From B18-G4 sp032250805 (lineage in GTDB: Bacteria > Bacteroidota > Bacteroidia > Bacteroidales > B18-G4), in contig JAVVEM010000004.1 in the NCBI GenBank assembly GCA_032250805.1, forward strand, positions 1-64,000: a stretch of DNA of 64,000 nucleotides, in the 5' to 3' direction. Each line of letters begins with the position of its first letter. Positions within the stretch are counted from its first letter, which is position 1. The position numbers and the translations under genes are program-made. Below, piece after piece: positions 25,117-34,305 of the stretch. The notes beneath the pieces are model-generated. The model was given only the letters and a program-made list of their open reading frames with translations, did no database searches and had not been told where the DNA came from.

Positions 25117-26640
25117 ATGACATTAATTATAAAAGGTGCCGGGCTCACCATTGAAGACGTTGTTAACGTTGCCCGTAATAACGAAAAAGTTGAACTTCAT
25201 CCCGATGCGCTTGACCGCATTATAAAATGCCGTTCCATGCTTGAGCGGAAGATCGAAGCCGGAGAGATCATGTACGGCGTAAATACCGGTATCGGCGAAT
25301 TCTCTGAAGTTGTGCTCAACGACGATCAGGTAAAAGATTTTCAAAAGTATTTGATCTACAATCATGCTGCCGGTATTGGCGATCCCATGCCCATTGATCA
25401 TGTGCGCGGGGCCATGCTGGGCAGGATCAACGTGCATGCCCACGGCAATTCGGGTTGCCGTCCTGAGATCACACAAACCCTTGTCGACATGCTCAACAAG
25501 GGGGTTACACCCTGGGTTTGCGAAAAAGGTTCGGTGGGTGCCTGCGGCGACCTCGCCCCCATGTCGCAGATCGCCCTGCTGCTGATGGGTGAAGGCAAAG
25601 CCTATTATAAAGGAAAACTTTACGATGGCAAAGAAGCCCTCGACCGTGCTGGCATCCCTGTTCCGGGCCTGAAAGCACGCGATGGCCTGGCCACCATCAA
25701 TGGTTCGAATGTACTCACAGCGATGAGCGCTCTTTTTCTATATGATGCCAACAACTGGCTTAAACAGGCCGAAATTGGTGCAGCCATGTCGCTCGAAGCA
25801 CTCAAAGCCAATATGAAACCCTATACCTCAAAGCTCCACGAGGTCAGGGGCTTTAAAGGTGCCATAAGAAGTGCCAATGCCATCAATAAAATGGTATCGG
25901 GCGGAGATCTCAAAGAGGGCCGCATCGCATGTAAGGTTCAGGATGCCTATTCGATGCGGTCAACACCGCAGGTAATCGGTGCCGCACATGATGCCATGGC
26001 CTATGCGCGTTCACAGGTCGAGATCGAATTGAACGGAGTGGGCGACAATCCCATTTTCTTTCCTGATGAAGACCTTCAGCTCTCCGGCGCAAATTTTCAG
26101 GGATCGCCGGTATCATTGCCAATGGATATGGCAGGAGCAGCCATTACCATGATCAGCGTACTCTCCGAAAGAAGGATGAACAGGCTCAACAACCCTGCAT
26201 TGAGCGTAGGACTGCCTGCTTTTCTTACCAAGGGTGCCGGGATGTTCTCAGGACTGATGCTGAGCCAGTATACGGCCGATATGCAGATCGTTGAACAAAG
26301 AATACTGTCGGCACCGGCATCCATTCAATCTATCCCTGCTGCAGCCGACCAGGAAGATTTTGTTTCGATGGGAATGAATACAGCCATCAAAAACTTCCAG
26401 ATCCTCGACAACGCCTACGGCATTCTGGGCATCGAGATCATGGCTGCCGCACAGGCACTCGATTTCAGGGAATATAATTTCGGAAAAGGCACTACCAAAG
26501 CAAAAGAAGTGGTACGCAGGCATGTTGAATTCCTCGATATCGACCGACCGCTTTACAACGACCATAATACCATGAAAGCACTCGTAAAATCATGCGAGAT
26601 ACTCCACGAGGTTGAAAAAGAAGTTGGCAGCCTGGAATAA
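25117..26640 (+). CDS. hutH: Histidine/aromatic amino acid ammonia-lyase with Cys in the MIO triad
   Basis: HAL-family enzymes deaminate histidine to urocanate (or Phe/Tyr to cinnamates) using an MIO group made from Ala-Ser-Gly. This 507-residue product keeps Tyr53 (YGVNTG), His83 (NHAAG), Asn195, Gln275/Tyr278 (VQDAYSMR) and the QEDFVSMG glutamate, but the MIO triad reads A142-C143-G144 instead of ASG. The Pseudomonas enzyme with the same Ser-to-Cys change is reported to stay active, so loss of function is not implied. Canonical TGFG is TGIG and SHAAG is NHAAG, so substrate preference is uncertain. No hutU, hutI or ftcD gene adjoins it. An AGGAG sits 9 bases before the ATG, and a possible leader lies upstream. 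Confidence 0.88.
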   Translation: MTLIIKGAGLTIEDVVNVARNNEKVELHPDALDRIIKCRSMLERKIEAGEIMYGVNTGIGEFSEVVLNDDQVKDFQKYLIYNHAAGIGDPMPIDHVRGAMLGRINVHAHGNSGCRPEITQTLVDMLNKGVTPWVCEKGSVGACGDLAPMSQIALLLMGEGKAYYKGKLYDGKEALDRAGIPVPGLKARDGLATINGSNVLTAMSALFLYDANNWLKQAEIGAAMSLEALKANMKPYTSKLHEVRGFKGAIRSANAINKMVSGGDLKEGRIACKVQDAYSMRSTPQVIGAAHDAMAYARSQVEIELNGVGDNPIFFPDEDLQLSGANFQGSPVSLPMDMAGAAITMISVLSERRMNRLNNPALSVGLPAFLTKGAGMFSGLMLSQYTADMQIVEQRILSAPASIQSIPAAADQEDFVSMGMNTAIKNFQILDNAYGILGIEIMAAAQALDFREYNFGKGTTKAKEVVRRHVEFLDIDRPLYNDHNTMKALVKSCEILHEVEKEVGSLE

Positions 26641-26674
26641 AAACAAATCAACCTGTGAGGTCAACAAATCCTAT

Positions 26675-27103
26675 ATGGAAGAAGACAATCAGATACAGCA
26701 ACCAAAACCAAAGCGGCCTCAGCTGCTGACCATTCTCTGCATCGTAACATTTATCGGAAGCGGACTGGCAGCTTTCAGTTACCTGGTATTTGCAGCCTAT
26801 TATACCGACATGATCGAACTCATGGAGTTATATTATGCCGACAGGCCTGAATTTAACTATTTTCTGAATGCTCCACGCGGGTTTTTCATTTATGCTTTTC
26901 TTCTTTCAGCGGCTTCGGTGCTTGGCGCACTTATGATGTGGAACCTGCGTAAAGTCGGCTTTCACGTCTATACCGTATCACAACTGATCAGCCTGATATT
27001 GCCTTCGGTTTATTTCGGGGGAGACGTGAATCCTCTCCTGAATATCATGTTTACCGCTTTTTTCGTATATTTATACGCAAGGAACCTGCGGTTTATGCAC
27101 TAG
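26675..27103 (+). CDS. Small integral membrane protein, paralog A
   Basis: A 142-residue protein of unknown function. After a short polar N-terminus (EEDNQIQQPKPKRPQ) it has about four hydrophobic segments (about 18-40, 66-88, 95-115, 117-135). It shares KPKRP..LT..CI and the [FY]FL.A..GF...LM.MW pattern with the next gene, so the two are tandem paralogs. The ATG at 26675 is chosen because the polar start matches that of the paralog; the frame extends into the hutH stop region. Likely co-transcribed with the following gene (10 bases apart). No family name recognised. Confidence 0.75.
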   Translation: MEEDNQIQQPKPKRPQLLTILCIVTFIGSGLAAFSYLVFAAYYTDMIELMELYYADRPEFNYFLNAPRGFFIYAFLLSAASVLGALMMWNLRKVGFHVYTVSQLISLILPSVYFGGDVNPLLNIMFTAFFVYLYARNLRFMH

Positions 27104-27113
27104 ATATGTCGTT

Positions 27114-27593
27114 ATGAGAGAACATGGTAATCATAAAATAAAACCCAAAAGGCCGTTTATTCTCACCTTTATGTGCATCATTGGGTTTACCTACACTGTA
27201 CTGTTTTCATTACTTTTCCTGATGGGAATGCTTTATTCAACAGGCATTAGCGGTATATTTGATCAGTATTTTCGTATCTACGACCTGTCGAGGTTAAATT
27301 TCTTCCTTTTTGCCCTGGCGGGATTTCTTGTTTTCTTTGCCTCTTTTATCGGTGTTCTCCTGATGTGGAAAATGCAGTTCCTTGGATTTTTCATTTACTC
27401 TGCTGCAACAATTTTGTTTTTGCTCCTCGAACTGATCATTTCGGGCTTTTATCTGCCTGATATTATCATAAACGGAATCTTCATACTCCTTTTCTTCATC
27501 ATCTTCCTTTATATTAATTCGAAGAAAAAAGCACTCAGAAATGCTGCAGCACAAGAGCATGAAAAAAGTAATGAAGCAGATCAGACGAATTAA
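27114..27593 (+). CDS. Small integral membrane protein, paralog B
   Basis: A 159-residue membrane protein, a tandem paralog of the preceding gene (KPKRPFILTFMCIIGF, FFLFALAGFLVF, GVLLMWKMQFLGFFIY). Four hydrophobic segments are visible, then a polar charged tail (KKKALRNAAAQEHEKSNEADQTN). It overlaps the convergent M23 gene by 4 bases at their stops. No function can be inferred; a DUF-type membrane family is likely. Confidence 0.75.
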   Translation: MREHGNHKIKPKRPFILTFMCIIGFTYTVLFSLLFLMGMLYSTGISGIFDQYFRIYDLSRLNFFLFALAGFLVFFASFIGVLLMWKMQFLGFFIYSAATILFLLLELIISGFYLPDIIINGIFILLFFIIFLYINSKKKALRNAAAQEHEKSNEADQTN

Positions 27594-28855
27594 TGTGCTA
27601 AAGGAATTTTTTCAAGAACCTTTATCAGGCTGTCGCAATGTATGCGGTATTCATTATAATATGCGCTATCGACCGGTTTGGCAGGAGGCGACTTGACTTT
27701 CAGGGGATCGATGGCTTTTCCATTGCGGTAAAAGCGGAAATCAAGATGAGGGCCGGTAGCAAGTCCGGTGGCACCAACATATCCGATCACCTGGCCTTGT
27801 TTTACCGTAGCTCCACGTTTAATCCCTTTGCCAAATCCCGAAAAATGACAATATGAAGTTGAATATGTCCCATTATGCTTGATCTTCACCGTATAACCGC
27901 CCTGATCGGTCCACCCGGCCATGGTAACAACGCCATCGCCCACGGCATGTACGGGTGTTCCTGAGGCAGCAGCATAGTCAACGCCAAGATGGGGCCTGCG
28001 ATATTTCAGTACCGGATGCATACGACTGTATGAAAACCCGGAACTCACTCTTCGGTAACGGAGGGGAGCTTTAAGAAAGGTGCGGCGCATGCTTCCTCCC
28101 TCATCATCAAAATAATCGCCAAGGCTGTCCTGCACAAAATAACAGGCAAAATGATCCTTTCCGTAATGGTTAAAAACTGCTGCGTGCACTTTTCCCAAAC
28201 CAATATATTCATCGTCAACATAAAGTTCTTCGAAAACAACCTTGAAATTATCGCCCGATTGTATGCCAAAGAAATCGATGGTCCAGGCATATATCTCTGA
28301 AAGCTCGTTGGCAAGATTTACATCTGCTTCAATCTCTACCATTGTATTCCAGAGTGATGAAGTAATGATGCCGGAATTGCTGGTCAGCCGTCGTTCAATT
28401 TCTTTTTCACCCCTTGAAATTTTTAAGGTATCCGTTAAGTCAATGATCACATACTCGGTGGGTGAATGTTCATAAATAAAATATTGCAAAACCGGCACGG
28501 AGTCGAGCGTTTTTATAACAGAATAGGGGCGGCCGGCGCGGATCCTGCGAACGTCGAAAACCTCGCGTGGTGAACGTGCTATCCTGTCGATCAGCGAATA
28601 ATCAAGCTTGTGATCAAGAAGAATATCGGCTAAAAACTGATTTTTCTTTACCCTTCCCCTGATCACGTCGAGCGAATCAACAATGATCCCGTATTCCATC
28701 CTGGGAATGACCGGCACCGCCTCAAGGTTTTGGACGCTTTCGGAATCCTTTTCGGGATGCAGCAGCACAATGCCTCCAACAAAAATGATGGTGATAAAAA
28801 CAAGCACCATCAATTCGCTCAAAAGTATATATTTCCTCGTTGTATTCTTTCCCAT
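27590..28855 (-). CDS. M23-family (LytM-like) peptidase
   Basis: A 421-residue cell-wall-facing protein. An N-terminal membrane anchor (about 10-35) is followed by a periplasmic region and a C-terminal M23 domain: RRPHLGVDYA (zinc ligands H and D), SYCHFSGFGKG, then GPHLDFRF. The usual HxH of this last motif is H-L-D, so one His zinc ligand is replaced by Asp; this variant appears in a branch of M23 proteins. It resembles MepM/YebA-like murein endopeptidases, although activity is not certain. The ATG at 28855 is preferred over the TTG-initiated frame at 28873. A divergent gene is absent; PAP2 lies upstream on the same strand. Confidence 0.87.
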   Translation of the reverse strand: MGKNTTRKYILLSELMVLVFITIIFVGGIVLLHPEKDSESVQNLEAVPVIPRMEYGIIVDSLDVIRGRVKKNQFLADILLDHKLDYSLIDRIARSPREVFDVRRIRAGRPYSVIKTLDSVPVLQYFIYEHSPTEYVIIDLTDTLKISRGEKEIERRLTSNSGIITSSLWNTMVEIEADVNLANELSEIYAWTIDFFGIQSGDNFKVVFEELYVDDEYIGLGKVHAAVFNHYGKDHFACYFVQDSLGDYFDDEGGSMRRTFLKAPLRYRRVSSGFSYSRMHPVLKYRRPHLGVDYAAASGTPVHAVGDGVVTMAGWTDQGGYTVKIKHNGTYSTSYCHFSGFGKGIKRGATVKQGQVIGYVGATGLATGPHLDFRFYRNGKAIDPLKVKSPPAKPVDSAYYNEYRIHCDSLIKVLEKIPLAH

Positions 28856-28919
28856 ATCAAATGATAAACGCAAAGATGCGTATTCCTGTATTAAGCGGTC
28901 AAAAATAATTATTATTTTT

Positions 28920-29759
28920 TCAGCGTAGCTGATATACCATCGTAAATCCCGGATGGCCTCCGGCCGAAACAGCGGGGATCATGACCAGCTGAGGGCACTT
29001 TACTGTGCTCATATATACAAACTTGCCTGTGAAGAAACCAAGGGCCGAACCAAAAATAACATCCGATGCCCAGTGCTCATCCTCGTAAACACGCGATATG
29101 GCAACCAGTGAAGCCAGCGAATAAACGATTGCCGGCACCCATATCCCCTCATTATACTCCGAAGCAATTACTGCCGCAAGTGCAAAGACAACGGATGAAT
29201 GGCCACTGGGGAAAGAGGTGTTCTGAAAACTACCGAACGGGCCTTCCCATATCCCGGGATCGGGTGGGGTGTTATCGGGTGGATCATGCCGCTGTGATGC
29301 ATACTTGATGGCATAGGTGAACACGGATGTAAGGGCAATGGCCTTTACTGCTGTAAGACCGGCCCGCTTTGCACCCGCCTGGCCGGAAATTTCTCCAACG
29401 GCATAAAATCCTGCACCAACCGATAGGGCAACAATCCCTTTCCCAAGGGGTTCAAAAAAATATTGGGCCGCTTTATCGGCACGATGGATGCGATGGCGTT
29501 GAAAAAAATCCCTGATCACATCATCCTGCGTACAGGCAATGATGGTGGCACCGCTCACTGCACCGGCAATGGCCCACTGTTTGGCGCGCCAGCGAACCGG
29601 CGATTTCAGGATGTTCCAGCTATCGGTCAGGTATGACTTAATGTATGGTTTGTTGAGCTCAACATCACACCTCTTATAGTCTGTATGGTGAGGCTGTGCC
29701 TGTGAGCCTATACTGCCAAGAGTAAAAAAGATGATAAGAATATGTCGGAAAGAACTCAA
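28920..29759 (-). CDS. PAP2 superfamily phosphatase
   Basis: A 279-residue membrane-associated acid phosphatase-like protein, probably acting on lipid phosphates. A signal-like N-terminus (SSFRHILIIFFTLGSIGSQAQ) precedes the PAP2 core, with PSGH (about residue 190) and SRVYEDEHWASDVIFG for the third motif (Arg, His and Asp retained). The first motif KxxxxxxRP is atypical (KYASQRHDP). The start is a TTG overlapping the mazG stop by 4 bases; no ATG exists near the signal peptide, so translational coupling is likely. Possible substrates are undecaprenyl or lipid A phosphates (inference). Confidence 0.88.
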   Translation of the reverse strand: MSSFRHILIIFFTLGSIGSQAQPHHTDYKRCDVELNKPYIKSYLTDSWNILKSPVRWRAKQWAIAGAVSGATIIACTQDDVIRDFFQRHRIHRADKAAQYFFEPLGKGIVALSVGAGFYAVGEISGQAGAKRAGLTAVKAIALTSVFTYAIKYASQRHDPPDNTPPDPGIWEGPFGSFQNTSFPSGHSSVVFALAAVIASEYNEGIWVPAIVYSLASLVAISRVYEDEHWASDVIFGSALGFFTGKFVYMSTVKCPQLVMIPAVSAGGHPGFTMVYQLR

Positions 29760-30544
29760 TGTTCATCAACTTTATTTTCAAGTTGTTTGGCCTCCTCCCA
29801 GTATACATCCATTTCATCAAGTGTCATATTATACAGAGCTTTCCCGGCTTGGCGTGCATGCTCCTCAAGGTACTGAAACCGTCTTTTGAATTTTATATTG
29901 GCCTTTTCAAGGGCATCTTCAGGGTTAACATCTATAAAGCGGGAATAATTCACCAGGGCAAAAAACAGGTCGCCCATTTCTTCTTCGGCTCTGCCGTGAT
30001 CAGGTTTGTCAGCTTCTTCTTTTAGTTCTTCCAGTTCTTCGATCACTTTTTCCCACACCTGTTTACCGTTTTCCCAATCAAAACCAACACCACTGGCCTT
30101 TTCCTGCATCCTGAAGGCTTTCACTAACGGCGGCAGTGACTTGGGGACGCCGCCAAGAACCGACTTCCGGCCTTCGTTGGCAATCTTGAGTTTCTCCCAA
30201 TTGTCGAGAACTTCCCTGGCATTCGTCACTTTTGTATCGCCGTAAATATGCGGATGACGTTCAATAAGTTTATCATTGATGGATTCCAAAACATCGGCAA
30301 TACCAAATGCACCTTTCTCCGATCCGATCTTCGAATAAAATACGATATGCAGCATGAGGTCGCCAAGTTCTTTCTTAATGCTCTCAAGATTTTTCTCCAT
30401 GATCGCATCTGAAAGTTCATACGTTTCTTCAATGGTAAGGTAACGAAGGCTTTCCAGCGTTTGCTTTTTGTCCCACGGACACTGTGTCCTTAATTTATCC
30501 ATAATCTCAAGCAAACGGCCAAATTCCGCAAGTTCTTTCTTCAT
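29756..30544 (-). CDS. mazG: Nucleoside triphosphate pyrophosphohydrolase MazG
   Basis: Hydrolyses (d)NTPs to NMP and pyrophosphate, a house-cleaning function. The 262-residue protein has two MazG domains: the first with CPWDKKQT, EETYEL and KKELGDLMLH (metal-binding ExxE...ExxD), the second with the same layout near residues 140-220 (GFDWEN, EELEELKEE, EEMGDLFFALVNY). The ATG at 30544 matches the family N-terminus; the frame open further up overlaps the promoter. It is the first gene of the mazG-PAP2 pair. Promoter -7 (TACCTTTG) is at 30569-30576, divergent from the lipid A deacylase gene. Confidence 0.93.
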   Translation of the reverse strand: MKKELAEFGRLLEIMDKLRTQCPWDKKQTLESLRYLTIEETYELSDAIMEKNLESIKKELGDLMLHIVFYSKIGSEKGAFGIADVLESINDKLIERHPHIYGDTKVTNAREVLDNWEKLKIANEGRKSVLGGVPKSLPPLVKAFRMQEKASGVGFDWENGKQVWEKVIEELEELKEEADKPDHGRAEEEMGDLFFALVNYSRFIDVNPEDALEKANIKFKRRFQYLEEHARQAGKALYNMTLDEMDVYWEEAKQLENKVDEH

Positions 30545-30568
30545 AAAAGGTATTTTATTAAATATAGG

Positions 30569-30576
30569 CAAAGGTA
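30569..30576 (-). promoter_or_regulatory. -7 element of mazG
   Basis: TACCTTTG on the minus strand, exact TAnnTTTG, 25 bases ahead of the mazG ATG. The -33 region is not distinct. Confidence 0.6.
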
Positions 30577-30643
30577 ATCATTATTATCCCACAATAATTA
30601 AGGTGTATGGCTGTTAGCAAAAGGAGAACAGCATGAAATTGTG

Positions 30644-30651
30644 TAATTTTG
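30644..30651 (+). promoter_or_regulatory. -7 element of the lipid A deacylase-like gene
   Basis: TAATTTTG, exact TAnnTTTG, 37 bases before the start at 30689. It is divergent from the mazG promoter. Confidence 0.6.
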
Positions 30652-30688
30652 CCTGGCAAATACCGGCAAGGCTGCTGATTGATAATGA

Positions 30689-31882
30689 ATGGACCTGAAA
30701 AACACAGATATAAATAAACCGGAGGGCAGAAATAAGCCTGCATCTTATTTTTCGGCTGCCTTACTGTTTGTTTGTATGGCCTTTCCCTTTGTCATTTTTG
30801 CACAGAATAAACAACATAAACATATCCAGTCGAACCTAATGCTGGAAGGAAAAGCCGCTTATGGCTTTCTCATCCCCCACCGTCTGGAAATGGAAATCAT
30901 GAATGCTCATTTCCCCTCCTTCGAAATAAACCTGTCGAAAAAAACCGACGGACAGAGCCGTTGGGAGTACATGTACGATTACCCGGTCATTGGTATGGCT
31001 TACTGGTATTCAAACATGGGAAAATCGCCCTATTTGGGCGATGCACATGCCTTGTTCCCATACATAAATTTTGCGCTTACTCCCAACAAGCCAACACGCA
31101 TATATTTCAGGACTGGAGTTGGGCTGGCATACCTCACAAAAAGCTTTCACCGTATCGAAAACTATAAGAATATTGCCATTGGCTCTAAGCTGAATGCAGC
31201 AGTAAGCATATCGCTGGAGTTGCGTGCCCGTATAATTGAGCGTATGTACCTTACTGCAAGTGTGGGACTTATGCATTTTTCAAATGGCTCAATGAAAACA
31301 CCCAATTACGGGCTCAATATTCCCTCTGTTTCTGCAGGCATTGTATATAAGCTTACAAAGGAAAATCCCTATAAGAAAAGTAAACTGATGCCTGAATTGT
31401 ATCCCTACGAGTTTGATGGAAAAAAGTTTTTTCAGCTGCAATTCGGAGCAGGCATGGGATATAAGAATATGGATGCTGAGATCGGAGGCAGTTACCTGGT
31501 ATATGCGATCTATACCAACATAATGAAACAGGTTTCATTCAAGAACAGGTTCGGGATCAGCCTGGATGCCAGCTATGATGGCACCGACAGAGCCTATCTT
31601 AATTATAATTCGGAAGAAAAGGAAGAACGGTTTTTACCCATAGTCAAAACCGGAGCTGCAGCAGCCTGGGAAGTAATGATCTCGCGCGTATCACTGATGT
31701 TTAATGTAGGGGCATATATTAGCGGCGCCTATCAAAGTGAAGGCACAATCTATGAGAAACTCGCAATATGGTATTATTTCAACCCTAATATATATGCCTC
31801 ACTTACTCTAAAAGCACATTATGCCAGGGCTGATTACATCACATTCGGACTTGGCTATAACCTGAACATAAAATACTATTAG
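30689..31882 (+). CDS. PagL-like acyloxyacyl hydrolase (lipid A deacylase)
   Basis: A 397-residue outer-membrane-type protein. A signal segment lies at about residues 18-39 after an unusually long polar N-terminus. The body has alternating beta-strand patterns and the active-site motif HFSNG (His196, Ser198, Asn199) characteristic of PagL-type lipid A 3-O-deacylases. The C-terminal third (about 240-397) is an additional beta-rich extension that roughly doubles the size of classic PagL (about 170 residues). The following GIN-domain gene begins 0 bases after the stop, so the two are probably co-translated. Deacylation is inferred from the motif only. Confidence 0.8.
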   Translation: MDLKNTDINKPEGRNKPASYFSAALLFVCMAFPFVIFAQNKQHKHIQSNLMLEGKAAYGFLIPHRLEMEIMNAHFPSFEINLSKKTDGQSRWEYMYDYPVIGMAYWYSNMGKSPYLGDAHALFPYINFALTPNKPTRIYFRTGVGLAYLTKSFHRIENYKNIAIGSKLNAAVSISLELRARIIERMYLTASVGLMHFSNGSMKTPNYGLNIPSVSAGIVYKLTKENPYKKSKLMPELYPYEFDGKKFFQLQFGAGMGYKNMDAEIGGSYLVYAIYTNIMKQVSFKNRFGISLDASYDGTDRAYLNYNSEEKEERFLPIVKTGAAAAWEVMISRVSLMFNVGAYISGAYQSEGTIYEKLAIWYYFNPNIYASLTLKAHYARADYITFGLGYNLNIKYY

Positions 31883-32626
31883 ATGCACAGGAACAAACAT
31901 ATATTCAGCTTGCTTCTCATTCTGCTCGTGAGCTTATCATGCAGCAAAATGGATCCGGTCGACTGTTTCAGGAACTCGGGGCCTGTAAGCACTGAGATGA
32001 GGGGATCGGAGCCGTTCAGGTTTGTTCACATGAAAAACAATGTAGATGTATTGCTCCGCTACGCCCCCGAATATGCCATCGAAGTAAGGGCGGGAAAAAA
32101 TATCATTCCCGGCATAAAAACAGAGATCTCCAACGAAACACTTACAATAGAAAACGAGAACAACTGCAACTGGATAAGAAGCTATGAGTCACCCATAGAA
32201 GTACATATCAGCGCACCACAGATCGACAGTATCATCTACCAGTCATCGGGCAACCTGACTTCTGTTAACAAATTTATAAACGACAGCCTGAAGCTTGATG
32301 TGATTGAAGGGGGAGGAAGCATTAACCTGTGGGTAGACCTGAGGATAGGACAGTTTAACCTGCATTATGGCACAGTCGACCTCACAGTGAGGGGCTATTC
32401 ACATATCAGTTATTTCTTTTCGGGTGGTTATGGCCCCGCCAACCTCAGCGGGCTGAACACCGAGTTTACTTTCATGACCAACAACAGTTTAAATAATTGC
32501 CGGGTACGGTCAAACTATACCCTGCATGTTAAGATCCTTAATCTGGGCGATGTATATTACTCTGGCAACCCTTCGGTTCTGGCTACAGAGATAAGCGGAG
32601 AGGGAAGGCTGATCAAAGAGCAGTAA
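31883..32626 (+). CDS. GIN domain (DUF2807) lipoprotein
   Basis: A 247-residue lipoprotein (signal ending LVSLSCS, lipobox LSC). The body is a right-handed beta-helix-like head GIN domain, with the repeated strand pattern EVRAGKNIIPGIKTEI.NETLTIEN and a C-terminal SGEGR. GIN domains are found in many Bacteroidota surface proteins of unclear role. The ATG directly follows the stop of the acyloxyacyl hydrolase, suggesting translational coupling. The stop codon (32624-32626) abuts the 100-N gap. Confidence 0.8.
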   Translation: MHRNKHIFSLLLILLVSLSCSKMDPVDCFRNSGPVSTEMRGSEPFRFVHMKNNVDVLLRYAPEYAIEVRAGKNIIPGIKTEISNETLTIENENNCNWIRSYESPIEVHISAPQIDSIIYQSSGNLTSVNKFINDSLKLDVIEGGGSINLWVDLRIGQFNLHYGTVDLTVRGYSHISYFFSGGYGPANLSGLNTEFTFMTNNSLNNCRVRSNYTLHVKILNLGDVYYSGNPSVLATEISGEGRLIKEQ

Positions 32627-32726
32627 NNNNNNNNNNNNNNNNNNNNNNNNNNNNNNNNNNNNNNNNNNNNNNNNNNNNNNNNNNNNNNNNNNNNNNNNNN
32701 NNNNNNNNNNNNNNNNNNNNNNNNNN
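32627..32726. other. Assembly gap (100 N)
   Basis: A run of exactly 100 N between two convergent genes. The missing part of proS is expected to be only a few codons (see its entry). Confidence 0.99.
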
Positions 32727-34195
32727 GCTCGTGCAAATACCACCCGCTGCTCAGAAGGCTTCCCGGTGAGAATACATTTGCCACTTTCCTTTTTACCATC
32801 AATGGGGATCAGCCTTACAGTAGCTTTGGTCTTTTCTTTAATCGCCTGCTCGGTTTCGGCAGTGCCATCCCAGTGGGCGTATATAAATCCACCCTTATTC
32901 TCAAGAATATCAATAAACTCTTCCCAGCTATCAGCCCGATGGCTGTTATCTTCCCTGAAGTTAAGAGCTTTACGGTACAGGTTGTCCTGGATCTGGTCAA
33001 GCAGGTGATGTACTTTGTGCTCAATATCAGCAAGCTGCAGCACTTCTTTTTCAAGGGTATCCCTACGGGCTACTTCAATGGTGCCATTTTCCATATCCCT
33101 GGGACCGATAGCCAACCTGACAGGAACGCCCTTAAATTCATATTCGGCAAATTTCCAGCCCGGCTTATAGGTGTCGCGGTCGTCATATTTCACACTTATG
33201 CCAAGGTTTTGCAGTGATTCCCTTATCTCATTAGCTTTAGCAGAGATAGCTTCGAGCTGTTCGCGTTTCTTATAAATAGGTATGATGACCACCTGTGTTG
33301 GAGCCAGTTTGGGTGGAATCACCAGGCCCTGGTCATCAGAATGCGCCATGATCAGGGCACCCATCAGGCGGGTAGATACACCCCACGAAGTGGCCCACAC
33401 ATATTCAAGCTTGTTTTGCTTGTTGAGGTACTTCACATCAAAGGCTTTCGCAAAATTCTGTCCCAGAAAATGTGAGGTGCCTGCCTGGAGTGCTTTCCCA
33501 TCCTGCATGAGAGCTTCAATACAATAAGTATCTACGGCACCTGCAAAACGCTCACTTTCGGTTTTAACTCCCTTCAGTACGGGTAAGGCCATGAATTTCT
33601 CAGCAAAATGAGCATAAATATCCAGGATCAGCGCTGTTTCCTTTTCAGCTTCTTCCCTGGTTTCATGGGCTGTATGGCCTTCCTGCCAAAGAAATTCGGC
33701 TGTGCGCAGAAATAGCCTTGTGCGCATTTCCCAACGTACAACATTGGCCCACTGGTTTATCAGCAGAGGCAAATCGCGGTAAGATTGAATCCAGTTTTTA
33801 TAGGTATCCCAAATGATGGTTTCGGATGTTGGCCGTACAATGAGTTCTTCTTCCAGCTTTGCGTCTTCGTCCACCACAATACCCTTCCCATCTTCAGAAG
33901 TTTTTAAGCGGTAATGTGTCACCACTGCGCATTCTTTGGCAAAACCTTCTACGTGGGCAGCTTCGCGGCTGAAAAACGATTTGGGGATGAAAAGCGGGAA
34001 ATAAGCATTGCTGTGACCGGTATCCTTAAACATTTTATCAAGGGCTGCCTGCATTTTTTCCCATATCGAATATCCGTAGGGTTTGATCACCATACAGCCC
34101 CTGACAGCTGAATTCTCAGCCAGATCAGCTTTGATCACAATGTCGTTGTACCATTGGGAATAATTCTCTTCCCTGCTTGAAAAATCTTTCGCCAT
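32727..34195 (-). CDS. proS: Prolyl-tRNA synthetase, archaeal/eukaryotic type (C-terminus in gap)
   Basis: Charges tRNA-Pro. About 489 residues are present, starting MAKDFSSREENYSQWYND; the class II motifs are visible (PTSETIIWDTYK, TRLFLRTAEFLWQEGHTAH), with the ThrRS-like C-terminal part and the zinc-type end KCILTGKPSEQRVVFAR. Bacteroidota use this form, lacking the bacterial insertion domain. Homologues usually end FARAY, so the unsequenced part is probably two residues and the stop. The reading frame enters the N gap at 32727. Confident assignment. Confidence 0.95.
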
Positions 34196-34305
34196 CTATT
34201 TTTGGTATAGTATTTGCAATTTTATTAAGTGAATGCGACAAAATTAATAAAATGAAGCAAACACAACATAACAATACACCAAATATATACCGAAAGGAGT
34301 ACACC

